Positions 1 to 11,186 of a stretch of DNA of 64,000 nt are shown here, in pieces. The notes beneath the pieces were generated by a model. The model was given only the letters and a program-made list of their open reading frames with translations, had not been told where the DNA came from and did not search any database. The stretch lies in NCBI RefSeq assembly GCF_003171515.1, contig NC_089390.1:930001-994000 (forward strand). Reading direction: 5' to 3'. Each line of letters opens with the position of its first letter. Positions within the stretch are counted from its first letter, which is position 1. This stretch comes from Pyrenophora tritici-repentis. Taxonomy: Eukaryota; Ascomycota; Dothideomycetes; Pleosporales; Pleosporaceae. The position numbers were made by a program, and so were the translations under genes.

Positions 1-1151
1 GCGGTGATCATGGTCGAGAGGGTTGCGGTACCAGGGAGCATGGTTGAAGTGCTGTTGGCGACTGGGTATGGAGCAACGCTGGAAAGCTGAGGCGTTTGGG
101 TAGGGGCAACCTCGGACGAGATTGGGGCAGGCTCCGATGTAGACATAGCAGATGTGGCAGCTGGAGAAGAAGAAGCCTCGGCTGGGGTGGCAGAAGAAGG
201 CGCAGCCTCGACAGCGGCACTGGTGGAAGATGGGGCAACGGTGGAAGCCGCGGATGTCTTGGAAGCGCTGCCAGGAGCGGGAGCGGCCGGTGCGCCGGAG
301 ATTTTGCCAAAGTCAAGGAGCTGGGGCTTAGCCTCAGTACCGCTAGCGATGAGAGCAGGGCCAGGAGCGGGGTACGAGTCGAGATCGGCGTGAATAGAGA
401 AGCCAAGGCCGGGACCACTCGCGATGTAGGCCTCGGGGAATTTAACACCCTTGGGCTCGAGAGTACCGCTTCCAGTAACGGTAAGCTGGTAGCAGGTCAT
501 GTAATGCTGGGCACCACCGGAAGGGCCAGCAGCGTGGAGAGCAATGGCCTCAGCACGAAGGAGGTAGTCACCCGGAGCGATGTCCTTGGGAATGGTGAAG
601 TCCAGCTTTCCGCCTACGCAAGCGTCAGAGAGGTATCATGCAAAGAAGAAAGTGACATACAGTTGTAGTTTAGGTCCTTGGTGCCCCAGAAGTCGTTGTC
701 TCCCTGGGTAGCCGCAGGGTTCTTGGCCCAGGTGTTCTGGTAGACCTTGAAGAACTCGCTTGAGCCGTCGGCAGTGGAGGCATCCTCAACCTTGGACATG
801 TATGCGAGAACGGGTCCCCAGTGTGCACCTCCGATAGCCTGCTCGGTACAGTCACGGGAGTTGTGTTGGTGCATCTCGATAGTCACTGTGTCGCCAGCCT
901 CGAAGTCACACTTGCCCTGAGCAGCAGCAGGGTTGACATTGCCTGTGACTGTTAGCAATGTAACAATAACAATTCTCTTTGGCACACTGACATTGCAGGG
1001 CGGTGCCTGTGTAGCTCTCGACAGGGCTGTTCGACGGGGGCAGCCTGGCGCAGGTGCTCTCGAGATCTTTGCCGTTCTTCCAAAGTTGCTGCCAAGTGGC
1101 ATGGGCACTGGCTACGGCCGTGATGGCGGAGAGAACAGCTGCGGTCTTCAT
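1..1151 (-). CDS. AA9 lytic polysaccharide monooxygenase (GH61), 3' end outside window
   Basis: Secreted copper enzyme of the AA9 family, which cleaves cellulose or related glucans oxidatively. Three exons are visible: 1151-992, 942-661 and 613 to beyond position 1, with introns of 49 and 47 bp (donors GTCAGT and GTATGT). The start gives a 16-residue signal peptide (MKTAAVLSAITAVASA) directly followed by His17, which becomes the N-terminal copper-binding histidine of the mature enzyme. The second copper histidine is in AIGGAHWGPVLAYMSKV. A GGAQHYMTCYQLTV segment matches the conserved Gln/Tyr/Cys core, and IASGPGLGFSIH closes the catalytic domain. The rest of exon 3 is a Ser/Thr/Ala/Pro-rich tail, as in AA9 proteins that carry a linker plus CBM1 or a GPI signal; which of these follows cannot be seen. 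The family call is secure; the C-terminus and the substrate are unknown. Confidence 0.93.
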
Positions 1152-4100
1152 GGTGTGTATGGTGATGTGAGTAATGATGTTTCTAGCGATGGACAAGTCG
1201 ACCAAGCGACAAATGAGTGACTGAGAAGAAAAGAAGGAATGAATGCGGAAAGAGTGGGTTGAATGAATGTTCAGCGCAGCTGCGGTGTCGACTCAAAGCA
1301 TGGTGGGATGAGGGCTTATATCCTACCAGCGCAGATGACAACGCAAGCCGTGAAGCCGACGAACCGTTAGCATCTGCATACTTAGCCGTTTCGTTTACCA
1401 CCGGCCGGAGCTAGAACGCAGCGACAGGGCGCCATGTGCCTGGAGCAACATGCGTATAGATGAACGGAGGAAGGGTACCTATACCAAAACCAGGTCTGTG
1501 GGTCTGTTTTGACATCTGACAGTTGGTAGCCGTTTGGACCTGATTGGTGGATCATATCCGATGGCTGCAGGGTGTGCCATGTAGGGCTTAGTGACGGTTT
1601 GAACACAACTCCGACGACATTTTACTTGCATTGCAGGGGCATTCAACGTTCCTTCGTTGATGGTTGGCAATGAGATAGCATGGACTTCCAAGTCTCGTCC
1701 GATGCTTTGGTCATCTCTTAGGCGTGGGGTGCTCAAGCATCAGTAAGTTGTCGACTCGGCCGTCTGTCGCGGACTGAAGATTCTGTTACCGGAGATGACA
1801 GCTTCATAGCAATAGACTGCAACGGGAGAATTTAATGATGGGATCCTCCGTAATCTTACATGTCGGCAGGCAAAGTGCAATGCAGGTCAAGTCGCAGCGG
1901 AAGCATCCGCTCAGCGCAAACAGTTCTCACTTGGCTGCACCGGCCGGTTTCTGCAAACAGACAGACAGTCAAGCAGCAAAAAGATGTGACCCTGTACTTG
2001 ATAGTTCGTGGTGACGCGGAAATTGTGCAGGACGAGAGAGAACATGTGGGTGCCTAGGTGTTTTGCGCGCGGCATCACGTTGAAACGCTGGGCGGGGCGC
2101 GTCGAAACAACATGTGCGTGATCGGTGCAGGGATTAGAATCAACACTGCACACGAGGAACAAGAGAACATGCACGCTGTGCGAGGCATGCGGCGTGTTTG
2201 GAATCGTTGTTTTCGCAAGCCGGTGGTGCAAGAAGGTCAAAGGCTCAGCGGTGGTTCATGTAGATCAACGGACCGACCACAACTCGGCTATTCCAAACAG
2301 CGGCTATGACGTACCGCTCTGCTGCGACAACATCTTCATCTGTCGTTGACGATATCCAGACCAAGCACAATAAACACCTGTTCGAAAACGCAACAAGTCG
2401 CGCGTAATACCTGAGCAAAACTGGAAATCGCGGCCACTGTGGCTTTTGCTGCCAACATAACCACTGCTGACTGCTGAGAGAGGCCGAAAGCTGCTGTTGC
2501 TTGTTCTATTGGGTTTGACCGTGCCGTAGTAGTGGTAATCGCACACACGCAGGGACGGGATAATAGTTCTGCCGGTCGTCGTCGATGTTACGATACTGGG
2601 GATGATGCTTGAATGCGAAATATCGCCTCATGTGCGCTATCAGGATTATGCCGTACACCAAAGTGGTGCCATCCCGAAGGCGACAAGGCAATGGCCTAGA
2701 CCGGTTCATGTGCGATGACTTCCGGTTGGGCAGCGAAATCTCAACGCGTGACGTGTTGCAAATGTTACTACTGTTCGCATTGCTTCAACGACGACATGGG
2801 AGATTCGCAAGGTTTTCGTTGAGGCACACGGGCAAGACCTCGCCAACCGACGGCAATGTTGTTGCTAGCATGCAAGGGTAACTAGCCGATGTCAATACAT
2901 GACGCAAAGACAAATTGTTTCACGATTTTGTTTTTTTCCGCTTTGGATGACGCGGGCGGAATCATCATCAGCGACGTTCTTGGCTGTGAGCGCCACTATA
3001 GCAATGTCGGTGGCGTAGACGGGAGCTGGCAGATGGGTTTGTGGCGGAGGGCTGAACGTGTATAGAACCGCAAGCGCAAGTGCAATGCAGCCACAGAAGC
3101 CATGCACTTCAGCTCCATAAGTATTTTGAATCGATATATGCAGGTACAGACCGGACTCGTGCTTTGGCACGGCAAAGTGGAGCGAGTGCAAAAGAAAAGC
3201 AACCATAATCCCGAAGCCGCGCAAAGAGCCATGCGCCCTCGTTGTCGAGAGAGGGTTGGCATGCCGCTCGGCAGGAAGCGCTGTGAAATCGTGCTGGCAG
3301 TTGGCCAAGGCTAGCATGATGCAGTTCGCTTTTCTATGCTGCGGCATATCTAGGACTCTACCGGGCGACCGTTTGAGGGGGACACCAACGCCAGCGATCA
3401 TATGGCCCTCTGGGACAGAAGATGTTTTGACGGGAAACGGGAGCCGTGGTGATCGTCACATGCTCGGGTCGCCCCTTTTGATGTCGCAACCCGTGCGCAA
3501 CTAAAGGAACCTTATCTCCACACCCACGTCTGCACGCGAACTACGTCGGCCTCCAGCCTCAGCACTCTGTATGCCTTCTTGCTTTGTTACGGCAACGCCA
3601 TTGACATCCCCACAGTTCAAGGGGCATACCTTTCTACGCGTACACGTCGCTTCATGACGACCTTCTCTGAATGCCGAGTGATTGCACGGCTACCACGGCA
3701 TCGCTAAATTTAGCTATCATCTCAGCAATCTCAACAATTATCGACCAAGTTCCATGGCTTGATTGGTACAAGCGTTGCACTACGATAGCTGCCGGGAGAA
3801 AGCACGCCAACTGCAACGTCTGAGAGGTACCTGTTGGTGCTGCCTGTCAGGCACGTCTCCGTGCACCGCTACACGTTCACTCGCGACCGCAAAACGGCAC
3901 TTGGATAATCTTCCGGTCGTGTCTCTGTGCATGGCCAGGACCCAAATCACGACCAGCGCTAGTTACCTCGTAGATCGACTACCAGTTATGGTGGCTTCCA
4001 TGCCAAGTGTTTTGTTTCTACTCCTAGCAGTCTCGGCCTGCCGCCGCGTAGAGCAAGCCTCGAGGCAGTAGTAAAAGAAAATATAGCTCATCTCGGTTGT

Positions 4101-4423
4101 CTGTGCCACTTTCTGGCCATACCCACAACGGCAAGACCTGGATCATACCATAGCCTCGAACTTACTGTCTCGAGCGACACTAACGATGCCATGTCTCAAG
4201 TCCATGCTTTGTTTCCTTGACCATGGCTGGCCCTGGGTGAATCGATACCCACCCACCAAGACAGCTGATCGGAGCCTTGCACGGCCCCAGATGTTTCCAT
4301 ATAGATATCCTCTTTGACATGCAGTGAATTCGGTTGCAGCGCTTGTCATTCCTTCGTCTTGCAGTAGTTTTTGTTGTAGTGCCAGGAGGTAACGACATAT
4401 AATTCTTTCTATTTGTTACCATC
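1152..4423. other. Intergenic, no gene recognised
   Basis: Both strands hold only short ORFs with no recognisable family and no convincing splice pattern. The ends are the promoters of the AA9 gene and the laccase gene, which are transcribed away from each other. No tRNA or transposon ends were seen. Confidence 0.6.
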
Positions 4424-6733
4424 ATGGTAGCGTACGCTCCCTACGTTGCCGCTTCGGCCTCTCTTTCATCTGTCCTCTTTGTACCAACCGCATCCGAGTC
4501 CCTCTGTCAGGTAGTCACTGCAACTGTCACTCATTACGCTACGGCCCGACCTACGACAAACGCCCATGGACATGGTGGCCCATACTACAACCCGTACAAC
4601 GATGCCCCCCTGCCGTACGAATGGCCAGGAACACCATCCAAAGGCGAGATGTACCCTCCGCCTAAGCCCTCCACCCCTTACGCCTACGGTGGGCCTGCGA
4701 AGGATGCCTACCGTGAGCCATGCTGGATTTCCAAGGACATCAACAATTTGATTCCTTCAATCTCACATGTTGAGCAGTCCGGCAACTCCCAGTGGGGTAT
4801 GCTCGACTGCCCTCGCCTTCCAGTCGACGGTGTTCCTGAGACTCATGCCAATAGCGCGTCTCCTACCCCAACAGGCCAAAAGTTTCCTTTTTACCCACAT
4901 CCGACTATATCTGGTCACATGTCTTACTCTGGGAATGCTTCGAATACTTACTCGCGTGGACCTATTCACTCTGATGGACACATCGTATCCCAATCACCCA
5001 TTGTTACCCCGGCCAGCACCCCTACAGCGGATCCCAATTGTCACTCTATGCCCGATACTGGCGTGACGAGGACATATGATCTTCATGTGGCGTACCAGAC
5101 CATCGCTCCCGATGGTGTCACAAGGAACGGTCTCACTATCAATGGTCAATTTCCCGGCCCCCTTGTCGAGGCGAACTGGTACGTACTGTCTTCGATCGTT
5201 GTAGTATGAGTGCTAATTATTGTTCTAGGGGTGATTGGATCTTGTGGAGGGTCACTAACGATCTTACTGACGAGGGAACCACTCTTCACGCTCACGGACT
5301 CTTACAGATGGAAACGCCATGGTATGATGGCGTGCCAGCTGTTGGCCAATGCCCAGTCACACCCAACGGTGGCTACTATGAGATGCTGTTCCGTGCCGAC
5401 CGTTATGGTACCTCTTGGTATCACAGTGAGTTCATCACTTGCTATTGTTAAAACAAGTTTAACATGGTCAGGTCATTATAGCGCCCAGTACTCCGGCGGT
5501 GCTCACGGTCCCCTCGTTATCCACGGCCCCAAGCACGAAGAATACGACATCGATGTCGGTCCAATCATCGTCGAGGATTGGTTCCATGCCGATTATTACA
5601 CTCTAGTCAACGCTACCATGAACGGACGAATCTCGCCATCGAATAACAACTTGATCAACGGGCGCATGAACTACCCCTGCGACGAGACGTCACTTCCTTG
5701 CACACCCAACGCCGGCATATCCAAGTTCAAATTTGAGTCTGGAAAGAAACATCTGCTACGTCTCATCAATGCAGGTGCTGAAGGAAACCAGAAGTTCAGC
5801 ATTGACGGACACATGTTGAAGGTCATTGCTCTTGACTTCATCCCGGTCGAGCCGTACATGACCAACGTAGTCACACTCGCCATTGGTCAGCGTACCGACG
5901 TTATTGTTGAGGCAATCGGCAACCCCGGTGACACATTCTGGATGCGCTCCCAGCTTGCCCAGGGTTTCCGCTGCACTCTTACCGACGGCATCTCACCGAA
6001 CGCTCTTGCGGCAGTCTACTACGAAGATGCGGACACCGAAGCAATTCCAGAATCAACCTCGGACGTCACCCAGGAACAACTTGAGCAGTGCAAGAACGAC
6101 CCCATCACCCTCGGCATCCCGCTTTGCCAGATCCCCGTGGAGGAACCTGAGCATGTCGAGCGCGTTGACATGCGTTTTCAGTCCAACGGCTCGCACTTTG
6201 TGTGGTTCATGAACAACAGTCCATACCGCGGCGACTACAACGCGCCCATTCTCCTCAAGGCCAAGCTTGGTGAGACCGACTTCAAGCCCGAGTGGAACGT
6301 CTATGAGTTCCCTAACGCCGAGCACGTCCGTATTGTTCTTGTGAACCATGCCATGATTGGTGGTCACCCTATGCATCTTCACGGCCACGATTTTCATGTC
6401 CTTGCTGAAGGCCATGGTGAGTGGGACGGTGTCGTTACCAACTCTGGAAACACCATCCGTCGTGACACGCACTTGATGGCAAATGCCCGTCTTGTTGACA
6501 ACGTCCCGGAGCCTTCATACATGGTGATTCAGTATGTGCAGAACAACCCTGGAGTCTGGCCTCTCCACTGCCATCTCGCTTGGCACGTAAGTGGAGGCTT
6601 GTTCATGCAGATTTTGGAGAATACCGACGAGATCAAGAAGCAGGATTTTGGAGCAGAGCAGTTCGATCTTTGTGATACGTGGGATGCGTACTCAGCTGTG
6701 AACATTTTGAACCAAATTGACTCTGGGTTGTGA
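4424..6733 (+). CDS. Laccase (multicopper oxidase) with long N-terminal extension
   Basis: Three exons, 4424-5178, 5229-5425 and 5472-6733, encode 737 aa; the introns are 50 and 46 bp (GTACGT..TAG, GTGAGT..CAG). All four copper motifs are present: HAHG (about residues 272-275), WYHSHY (about 315-320), HPMHLHG (616-622) and HCHLAWH (683-689). The protein is therefore expected to oxidise phenols and reduce oxygen to water. The last motif has a Leu after the Cys-His core and the chain ends IDSGL, as in ascomycete laccases. The first cupredoxin domain begins only near residue 210. Before it lies a Pro/Tyr/Ser/Gly/His-rich stretch with no known domain, so the protein is well above the usual 560-620 aa. 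Residues 1-26 are hydrophobic and could be a weak signal peptide. Frame and reading across both introns are clean. The physiological substrate (melanin or polyphenols) is not determinable. Confidence 0.93.
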
Positions 6734-7448
6734 TGATGGGCGGCATTAAGGCGCCTTTTGTACTAGGGATGCAGTCTCTTTCATACCCTTCGGTAGAACC
6801 TTCACTTGAGATGACTATTTCCCTTTCTTCCATCATTACCTTCATTTGAGACGACGTTCTTTTCATTGCTTTTACTTCTACCTGTAATTTACTTTCGTAA
6901 CCGATGACATTATTCTTATGGAGCATATGACCCAGTCCCTACATGTATGTCCTTGTGCACGTGATATGAATGCAATCGAAGTGATTCATCATTGCTCAAC
7001 ATGAACTATCTTCTCGGTTATTGATTTCAGAAATGTTTAAATATCACAGAGCAGCGTAGAAAGCTGGACATGTAGATACATGTAGACGTGTCCACGAGAT
7101 CATAGCATCACATGATCTCGTGAAAGTTTCACATGTCAATGTTGTTGCATCATGTACGCTCGGCGTCCTCTTTAGTATAAGTAACTTAGTTTAGAAATAA
7201 TTCAAGTGCATCTTATACTAGTCTCTTGCTTCACTGTGCGAGGTATTCACCTAGATATAAGTTAGTGCGGGTGGCATAAATGAAGCTGTACGAGTCATGT
7301 TATATCAAGATCATCATTTTCACGACATATTCATCTCCACCATGACATCACGCAAAACGATGTTTGCACAACGACAGCGAGGCGAATCTACCTCGGAGAA
7401 CGGCCTCTAAACCATCACGAGAGTTTTAGTTTGTTACCCCTCAGCAAC
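6734..7448. other. AT-rich intergenic region
   Basis: 3' flank of the laccase and promoter of the SDR gene. No ORF of interest. It contains the hairpin listed separately. Confidence 0.6.
7093..7122. repeat. Perfect 10-bp inverted repeat
   Basis: Arms CACGAGATCA (7093-7102) and TGATCTCGTG (7113-7122) enclose a 10-bp loop between laccase and SDR. It may be a small mobile-element remnant or a chance palindrome; no function is shown. Confidence 0.6.
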
Positions 7449-8288
7449 ATGAACACAGCCCCCCAATCTCTGAAGGTACTGCTCACAGGCGGTGCTCGAG
7501 GCGTCGGACGTGGCCTCTTCCGACAACTCCTTAGCTCAGGCCATAATGTCGTGATACTAGATTCAAATAAGCAAGAACTAGACCACGTCAAAGACCGGGC
7601 GCAAGAGTGGTCAAATGGAGGCAAGGAAAGGTGGCATGCAATCCACTGCGACCTCAGCAAGCGTAACGAGATGAAAGCTGCTGTAGAAGAGGTCGGGCAA
7701 CGATTTGATGGGAAGCTAGATGTTTTGATCAACAATGCTTTTCCAACAGACCTGGTCATCTCAAAGGATCGAAGGATGGAAGCCGAGGGCGATGAGATGG
7801 AGCAAGAGTGGGATTTAAAGATCGCAATCGGTCTCACAGCGCCATTCATCCTTAGCCGCCTATGTGTGCCGCTGCTCGCCGCCGGACGCTCCACGCAGCG
7901 GTCCCCAGGCAGCATCATCAACATCTCCTCTACACGCGCCTACCAATCCGAGTCTGATCATGAAGCCTACTCTGCTGCCAAGGCTGGACTTCTGGGACTG
8001 ACACAGTCGATGGCCGTATCACTTGGACACCGCCACAATATCAGAGTCAATGCCATCGTTCCGGGTTGGATACACGTCATGGATGAGAACAAAGCAGCAG
8101 ATGAAAGCGGAGCCCTGTGGGAAGATGACTTGACACCTGCTGATGCTACATGGCATCCAGTCTGTAGGGTTGGCAGAGTGGAACATGTTACGAGGGCAGT
8201 AGAGTATCTTGTTGGCAACGAGTTTGTTACTGGGCAAGAGATTGTTGTCGATGGTGGTGTGGGAAGAAAAATGGTATATCCAGATTAA
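7449..8288 (+). CDS. Short-chain dehydrogenase/reductase
   Basis: Single-exon gene of 279 aa from the ATG at 7449 (MNTAPQSL). It is a classical SDR: the cofactor motif TGGARGVGRG lies near residues 12-21, LINNA follows strand 4, the catalytic Ser is in NISSTRAY and the catalytic pair is YSAAK. It ends with the typical FVTGQEIVVDGG loop. An NAD(P)-dependent alcohol/ketone oxidoreductase is expected; the substrate cannot be read from the sequence. It lies downstream of the laccase on the same strand with 715 bp between them, and nothing ties the two functionally. Confidence 0.88.
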   Translation: MNTAPQSLKVLLTGGARGVGRGLFRQLLSSGHNVVILDSNKQELDHVKDRAQEWSNGGKERWHAIHCDLSKRNEMKAAVEEVGQRFDGKLDVLINNAFPTDLVISKDRRMEAEGDEMEQEWDLKIAIGLTAPFILSRLCVPLLAAGRSTQRSPGSIINISSTRAYQSESDHEAYSAAKAGLLGLTQSMAVSLGHRHNIRVNAIVPGWIHVMDENKAADESGALWEDDLTPADATWHPVCRVGRVEHVTRAVEYLVGNEFVTGQEIVVDGGVGRKMVYPD

Positions 8289-8826
8289 AGAAACCCACAG
8301 GGTACTCCGGTATACTTACAATGGTGTATGTACAAAACTGTACGCATAAGATCCTATCTAGATTATTTGTTTTAGAACAATATATTAGGTGAACTGTGCG
8401 ACAGATGAAATTAATACAGGATACGCCATGTTCATATTGCTAGCAAAAGTAAGAAAGTAAATTACTACTATTGGGTTTAATAGACATTCACGTTCTTGAG
8501 AGTTATACATCATATCAGGAAAGGTGAAATTATGGTTGTTCATTGGATTATGTTTCCATTTCTGAGATCACGACTCTATCCAGCAGTACGAAAAGTGTTT
8601 CCGACATTGCCTAGCGTCAATCAAGTAATTAGACGACTATCTAAAAGAGCTTGCTTTATAGCCCAAGTATGCTGTCAAAGCACTATTGCTGTCCCCCATT
8701 TGTATAGCTTCTTGGAGCCTCCATATTTTCCGATCAAATCCAAGTGCCATCGTTGCATACAATCTTGACAGTGTTGTCAAGAGTGAATGGGAGTAGACTA
8801 ACACACACCAAGCTCATCACAAGTCT
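8289..8826. other. Intergenic, nothing recognised
   Basis: AT-rich flank of the SDR gene; no supported feature. Confidence 0.5.
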
Positions 8827-9119
8827 CTAACGAGTCGGCATATGACCACGAAGCAGCTCTGCTTCGCCCGGAGTGACTGTGGCAAGACCCGAGCCCTTCG
8901 TGTCCAGCTTCTTCTTGAGGGCTTTTGCTGCACGCCGCTCCTCACCGATACGCTGACGATGCTCGGCCTGATTCTTCGCTCGGCGCTCTTGACGCTCCGC
9001 CTCATTCTTCTCCCAGCGCGCATGACGCCCCACTTCTCTAGCCTCCACAATCTCTTCTCAAACTCTCTCAAAGGATGAGATGAACGCCGTTGCCACGCGC
9101 ATCCCAAACTCCAACCCAC
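8827..9119 (-). pseudogene. Charged helical ORF fragment, probably frameshifted
   Basis: The lower part of this strand reads as a protein-like, highly charged helix (segments RWEKNEAERQERRAKN and RIGEERRAAKALKKKLD) ending at PTR-stop. It has no ATG and is closed by an in-frame TGA just upstream. A neighbouring frame (HPLREFEK) would lead into it if one base were inserted near 9054. Composition suggests a coiled-coil coding remnant. I do not recognise the family, and its 5' end overlaps the opposite-strand ORF at 9080. Confidence 0.3.
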
Positions 9120-9361
9120 TCCTGAAGCATCTTGCCAATGACCTCTGCCACAAGCGGTTCAAGAAGGAGATTCCTGATATTGTGGACTTTGAATATTGGT
9201 TGAGCCGCAATGGAAAGGAGGGATTGAAGAAGCAGATGATTGCTATTGATCAGGAGCATAAGAAGTGGCGTGAGGCGGCCATTCTCCGGAAGGCCGATTG
9301 GCGGAAGGATACGGTGTTGGCGGAGTGGGGACCGGATCAAGGAGTAAAGGAACTCGCTTGA
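9080..9361 (+). CDS. Small hypothetical protein, 93 aa
   Basis: ATG-started ORF with protein-like composition: MNAVATRIPNSNPLLKH, then charged helices rich in Lys, Glu and Trp. No signal peptide or membrane segment is visible. I do not recognise the family. It is head to head with, and overlaps by 40 bp, the frameshifted minus-strand ORF, so the two may be pieces of one rearranged gene. Expression is unproven. Confidence 0.35.
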   Translation: MNAVATRIPNSNPLLKHLANDLCHKRFKKEIPDIVDFEYWLSRNGKEGLKKQMIAIDQEHKKWREAAILRKADWRKDTVLAEWGPDQGVKELA

Positions 9362-9965
9362 GTGTGTGGTATGAGATGCAGAGGTAGGCTCATTGTTGAT
9401 GGCATTGTCCGGGCTGCTCGGTAGTTCATTTGTTTATTATTTTTGATTATGTATTCCAATCGAAGCATTTCGCATTTCCAAATATTCATCTATAGTCCTT
9501 AATGTTATGCTCGTCTATTTGACTGTTTGTCCTTTAATCCCTTACTCATACCTTGCCTAGTAGTGAAAGTAGATTTCTTGGCCAACTCATAGCAAGAACT
9601 GACGTTATGGTATTGGGTGGAAAGAAGACAAAACTGAGGACATGATTAACGCGATGGGAGTCGTTCGCTGAGACTGTAGCCTGTTCCTGTAGACTACGTG
9701 CACAAGGTCATGCGATTATCCCCCTCAAAAGTGTCGCAGTTCAAGATCATCGCGTAGTGCTTGCACACTGTCAAGTATCTTATAATACCCAGGTGATACG
9801 GTCTAATCACATTCGGTCTACACATACAACGGTTGTAATCGGGTTCATCTTAGATCATGTGGAATAACAAAAAGGCCGACCTTCTTGCTATTATAGCTTG
9901 AAGGTATATATTTGACAGGCTGACAGATCACAATGTCCCAACTATGAGACGAGGATGGTCCTTGG
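9362..9965. other. Intergenic, nothing recognised
   Basis: No supported ORF or repeat was found on either strand. Confidence 0.5.
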
Positions 9966-10598
9966 TCACTCATCGTCAAGGTAGTCCTCGAGAGGATGGT
10001 ATTTGTTGATTTCAGGCCGGGTGCGAGCCATCATGAGACCCTTGATGCACTCTTCCAGAGCCTCCTTACAGTATTCACCGAAAGATGTCGTCCAACCAAC
10101 CCCCTTGTCCCTCTCGTCACTACTGTACCACACATAGTCCTCGATTACTAAACGTCGAGCACAGGATCTAGGCGGGGTGCCAGCATATATAATATTGACG
10201 CTCTCTAGCCCTAATTACTAACTAGAATACTTCTTTGCCGCGAAAATGGTCTTTATAACCGCGTTCCTATGCTTTGAGTCGAAAGCTCTTTCGCCAAAGA
10301 CGTATGCGTATGCGAGCTGAACGAAGACCTTCTCTGCTTCTTCGGCCCTCGTTTCGCGGTCCTCATCATCGTCTGCTATATAGAGCTGGACGGGCACGAT
10401 GCCATTGTAAAGCCATCGGACGTAATTGTGGATCGTGTCGAGTTTGTTGTAGTAAAGGTCGATGACATTCGGATCCTCTCTCTGCGCGACCCATTATGGC
10501 TCCATTTGCTTTTGGAAATATGACGAACTCTTGGTGAGGATGCCCTGGTGGACGCGTATTTGGGCATTTATTGATGCATCGTTGGGGTGTATGATATT
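9966..10598 (-). pseudogene. BTB/POZ-domain protein pseudogene
   Basis: One minus-strand frame reads like the fungal BTB family throughout but is broken. Legible parts are AQIRVHQGILTKSSSYFQKQ (BTB core), REDPNVIDLYYNKLDTI, YVRWLYNGIVPVQLY, AEKVFVQLAYAYVFGE, and a C-terminal half containing IIYAGTPP and ARTRPEINKYHPLEDYLDDE before a TGA at 9966-9968. In-frame stops are TAA at 10494-10496, TAA at 10215-10217 and TAG at 10218-10220, plus TAA at 10599-10601 just where the BTB N-terminus should begin; no ATG start remains. In intact relatives such proteins bind partners through the BTB fold, often as Cullin-3 adaptors. The frame has kept its protein character, so the loss is fairly recent. Family assignment is from pattern recognition. 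Confidence 0.75.
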
Positions 10599-11186
10599 TT
10601 ATGTGATGATGTTATCAGTCGGGCTTGGATAACTTTCAGCAATTGAAGAGTTGGGTATGGGGAGCAGGGTCCTTACTCCATCTTCGGCCACGTGAGGTTT
10701 TGTTCCACAAATATCGTCGGCCTAGCTGCAGGTAATCTCTATGCAATGGTGTGGGGAAGAAAGGCAGGTTACTGCTGTTGTTCGGCATGTGACACCCCTT
10801 CTGATGCTTGGCGTGGGCTGACGATCGCCGCGACGCGTCGGCGAGGGAAACATTGCTGCAAAGAACTGCTGCACGCATCATGCCACACCAACATCTATTT
10901 GCGAAGACGGTGTCTTCATCTCTTCCATGGGCTTGCGTTTTTCTCACATAACACCTTCATAAAGGTGCAGTCACCAGGACATGCCGCGATAAACAAACAC
11001 GATCGCGTCGCGTATCCACACTGGTTCCACAGCTGGGCACCATGACGGTTGCTGGCGATAGGGAAGACGCGCATTGCGAAAGATGGAGTGTTGAGGAGGG
11101 CGAAATTTATATGACTCTGTGACTACAATCTGTCACCCAGACGATGCTGGATAACAGCCGCGACTCTTGCGCCGTGTTGGGGCCCA
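10599..11186. other. Intergenic, nothing recognised
   Basis: No convincing coding frame; it separates the BTB pseudogene from the SDR gene. Confidence 0.5.

Noticed and set aside
2892..3401. 169-codon minus-strand ORF
   Set aside because: Composition is not protein-like, no family motif, and part of the frame overlaps other equally weak ORFs.
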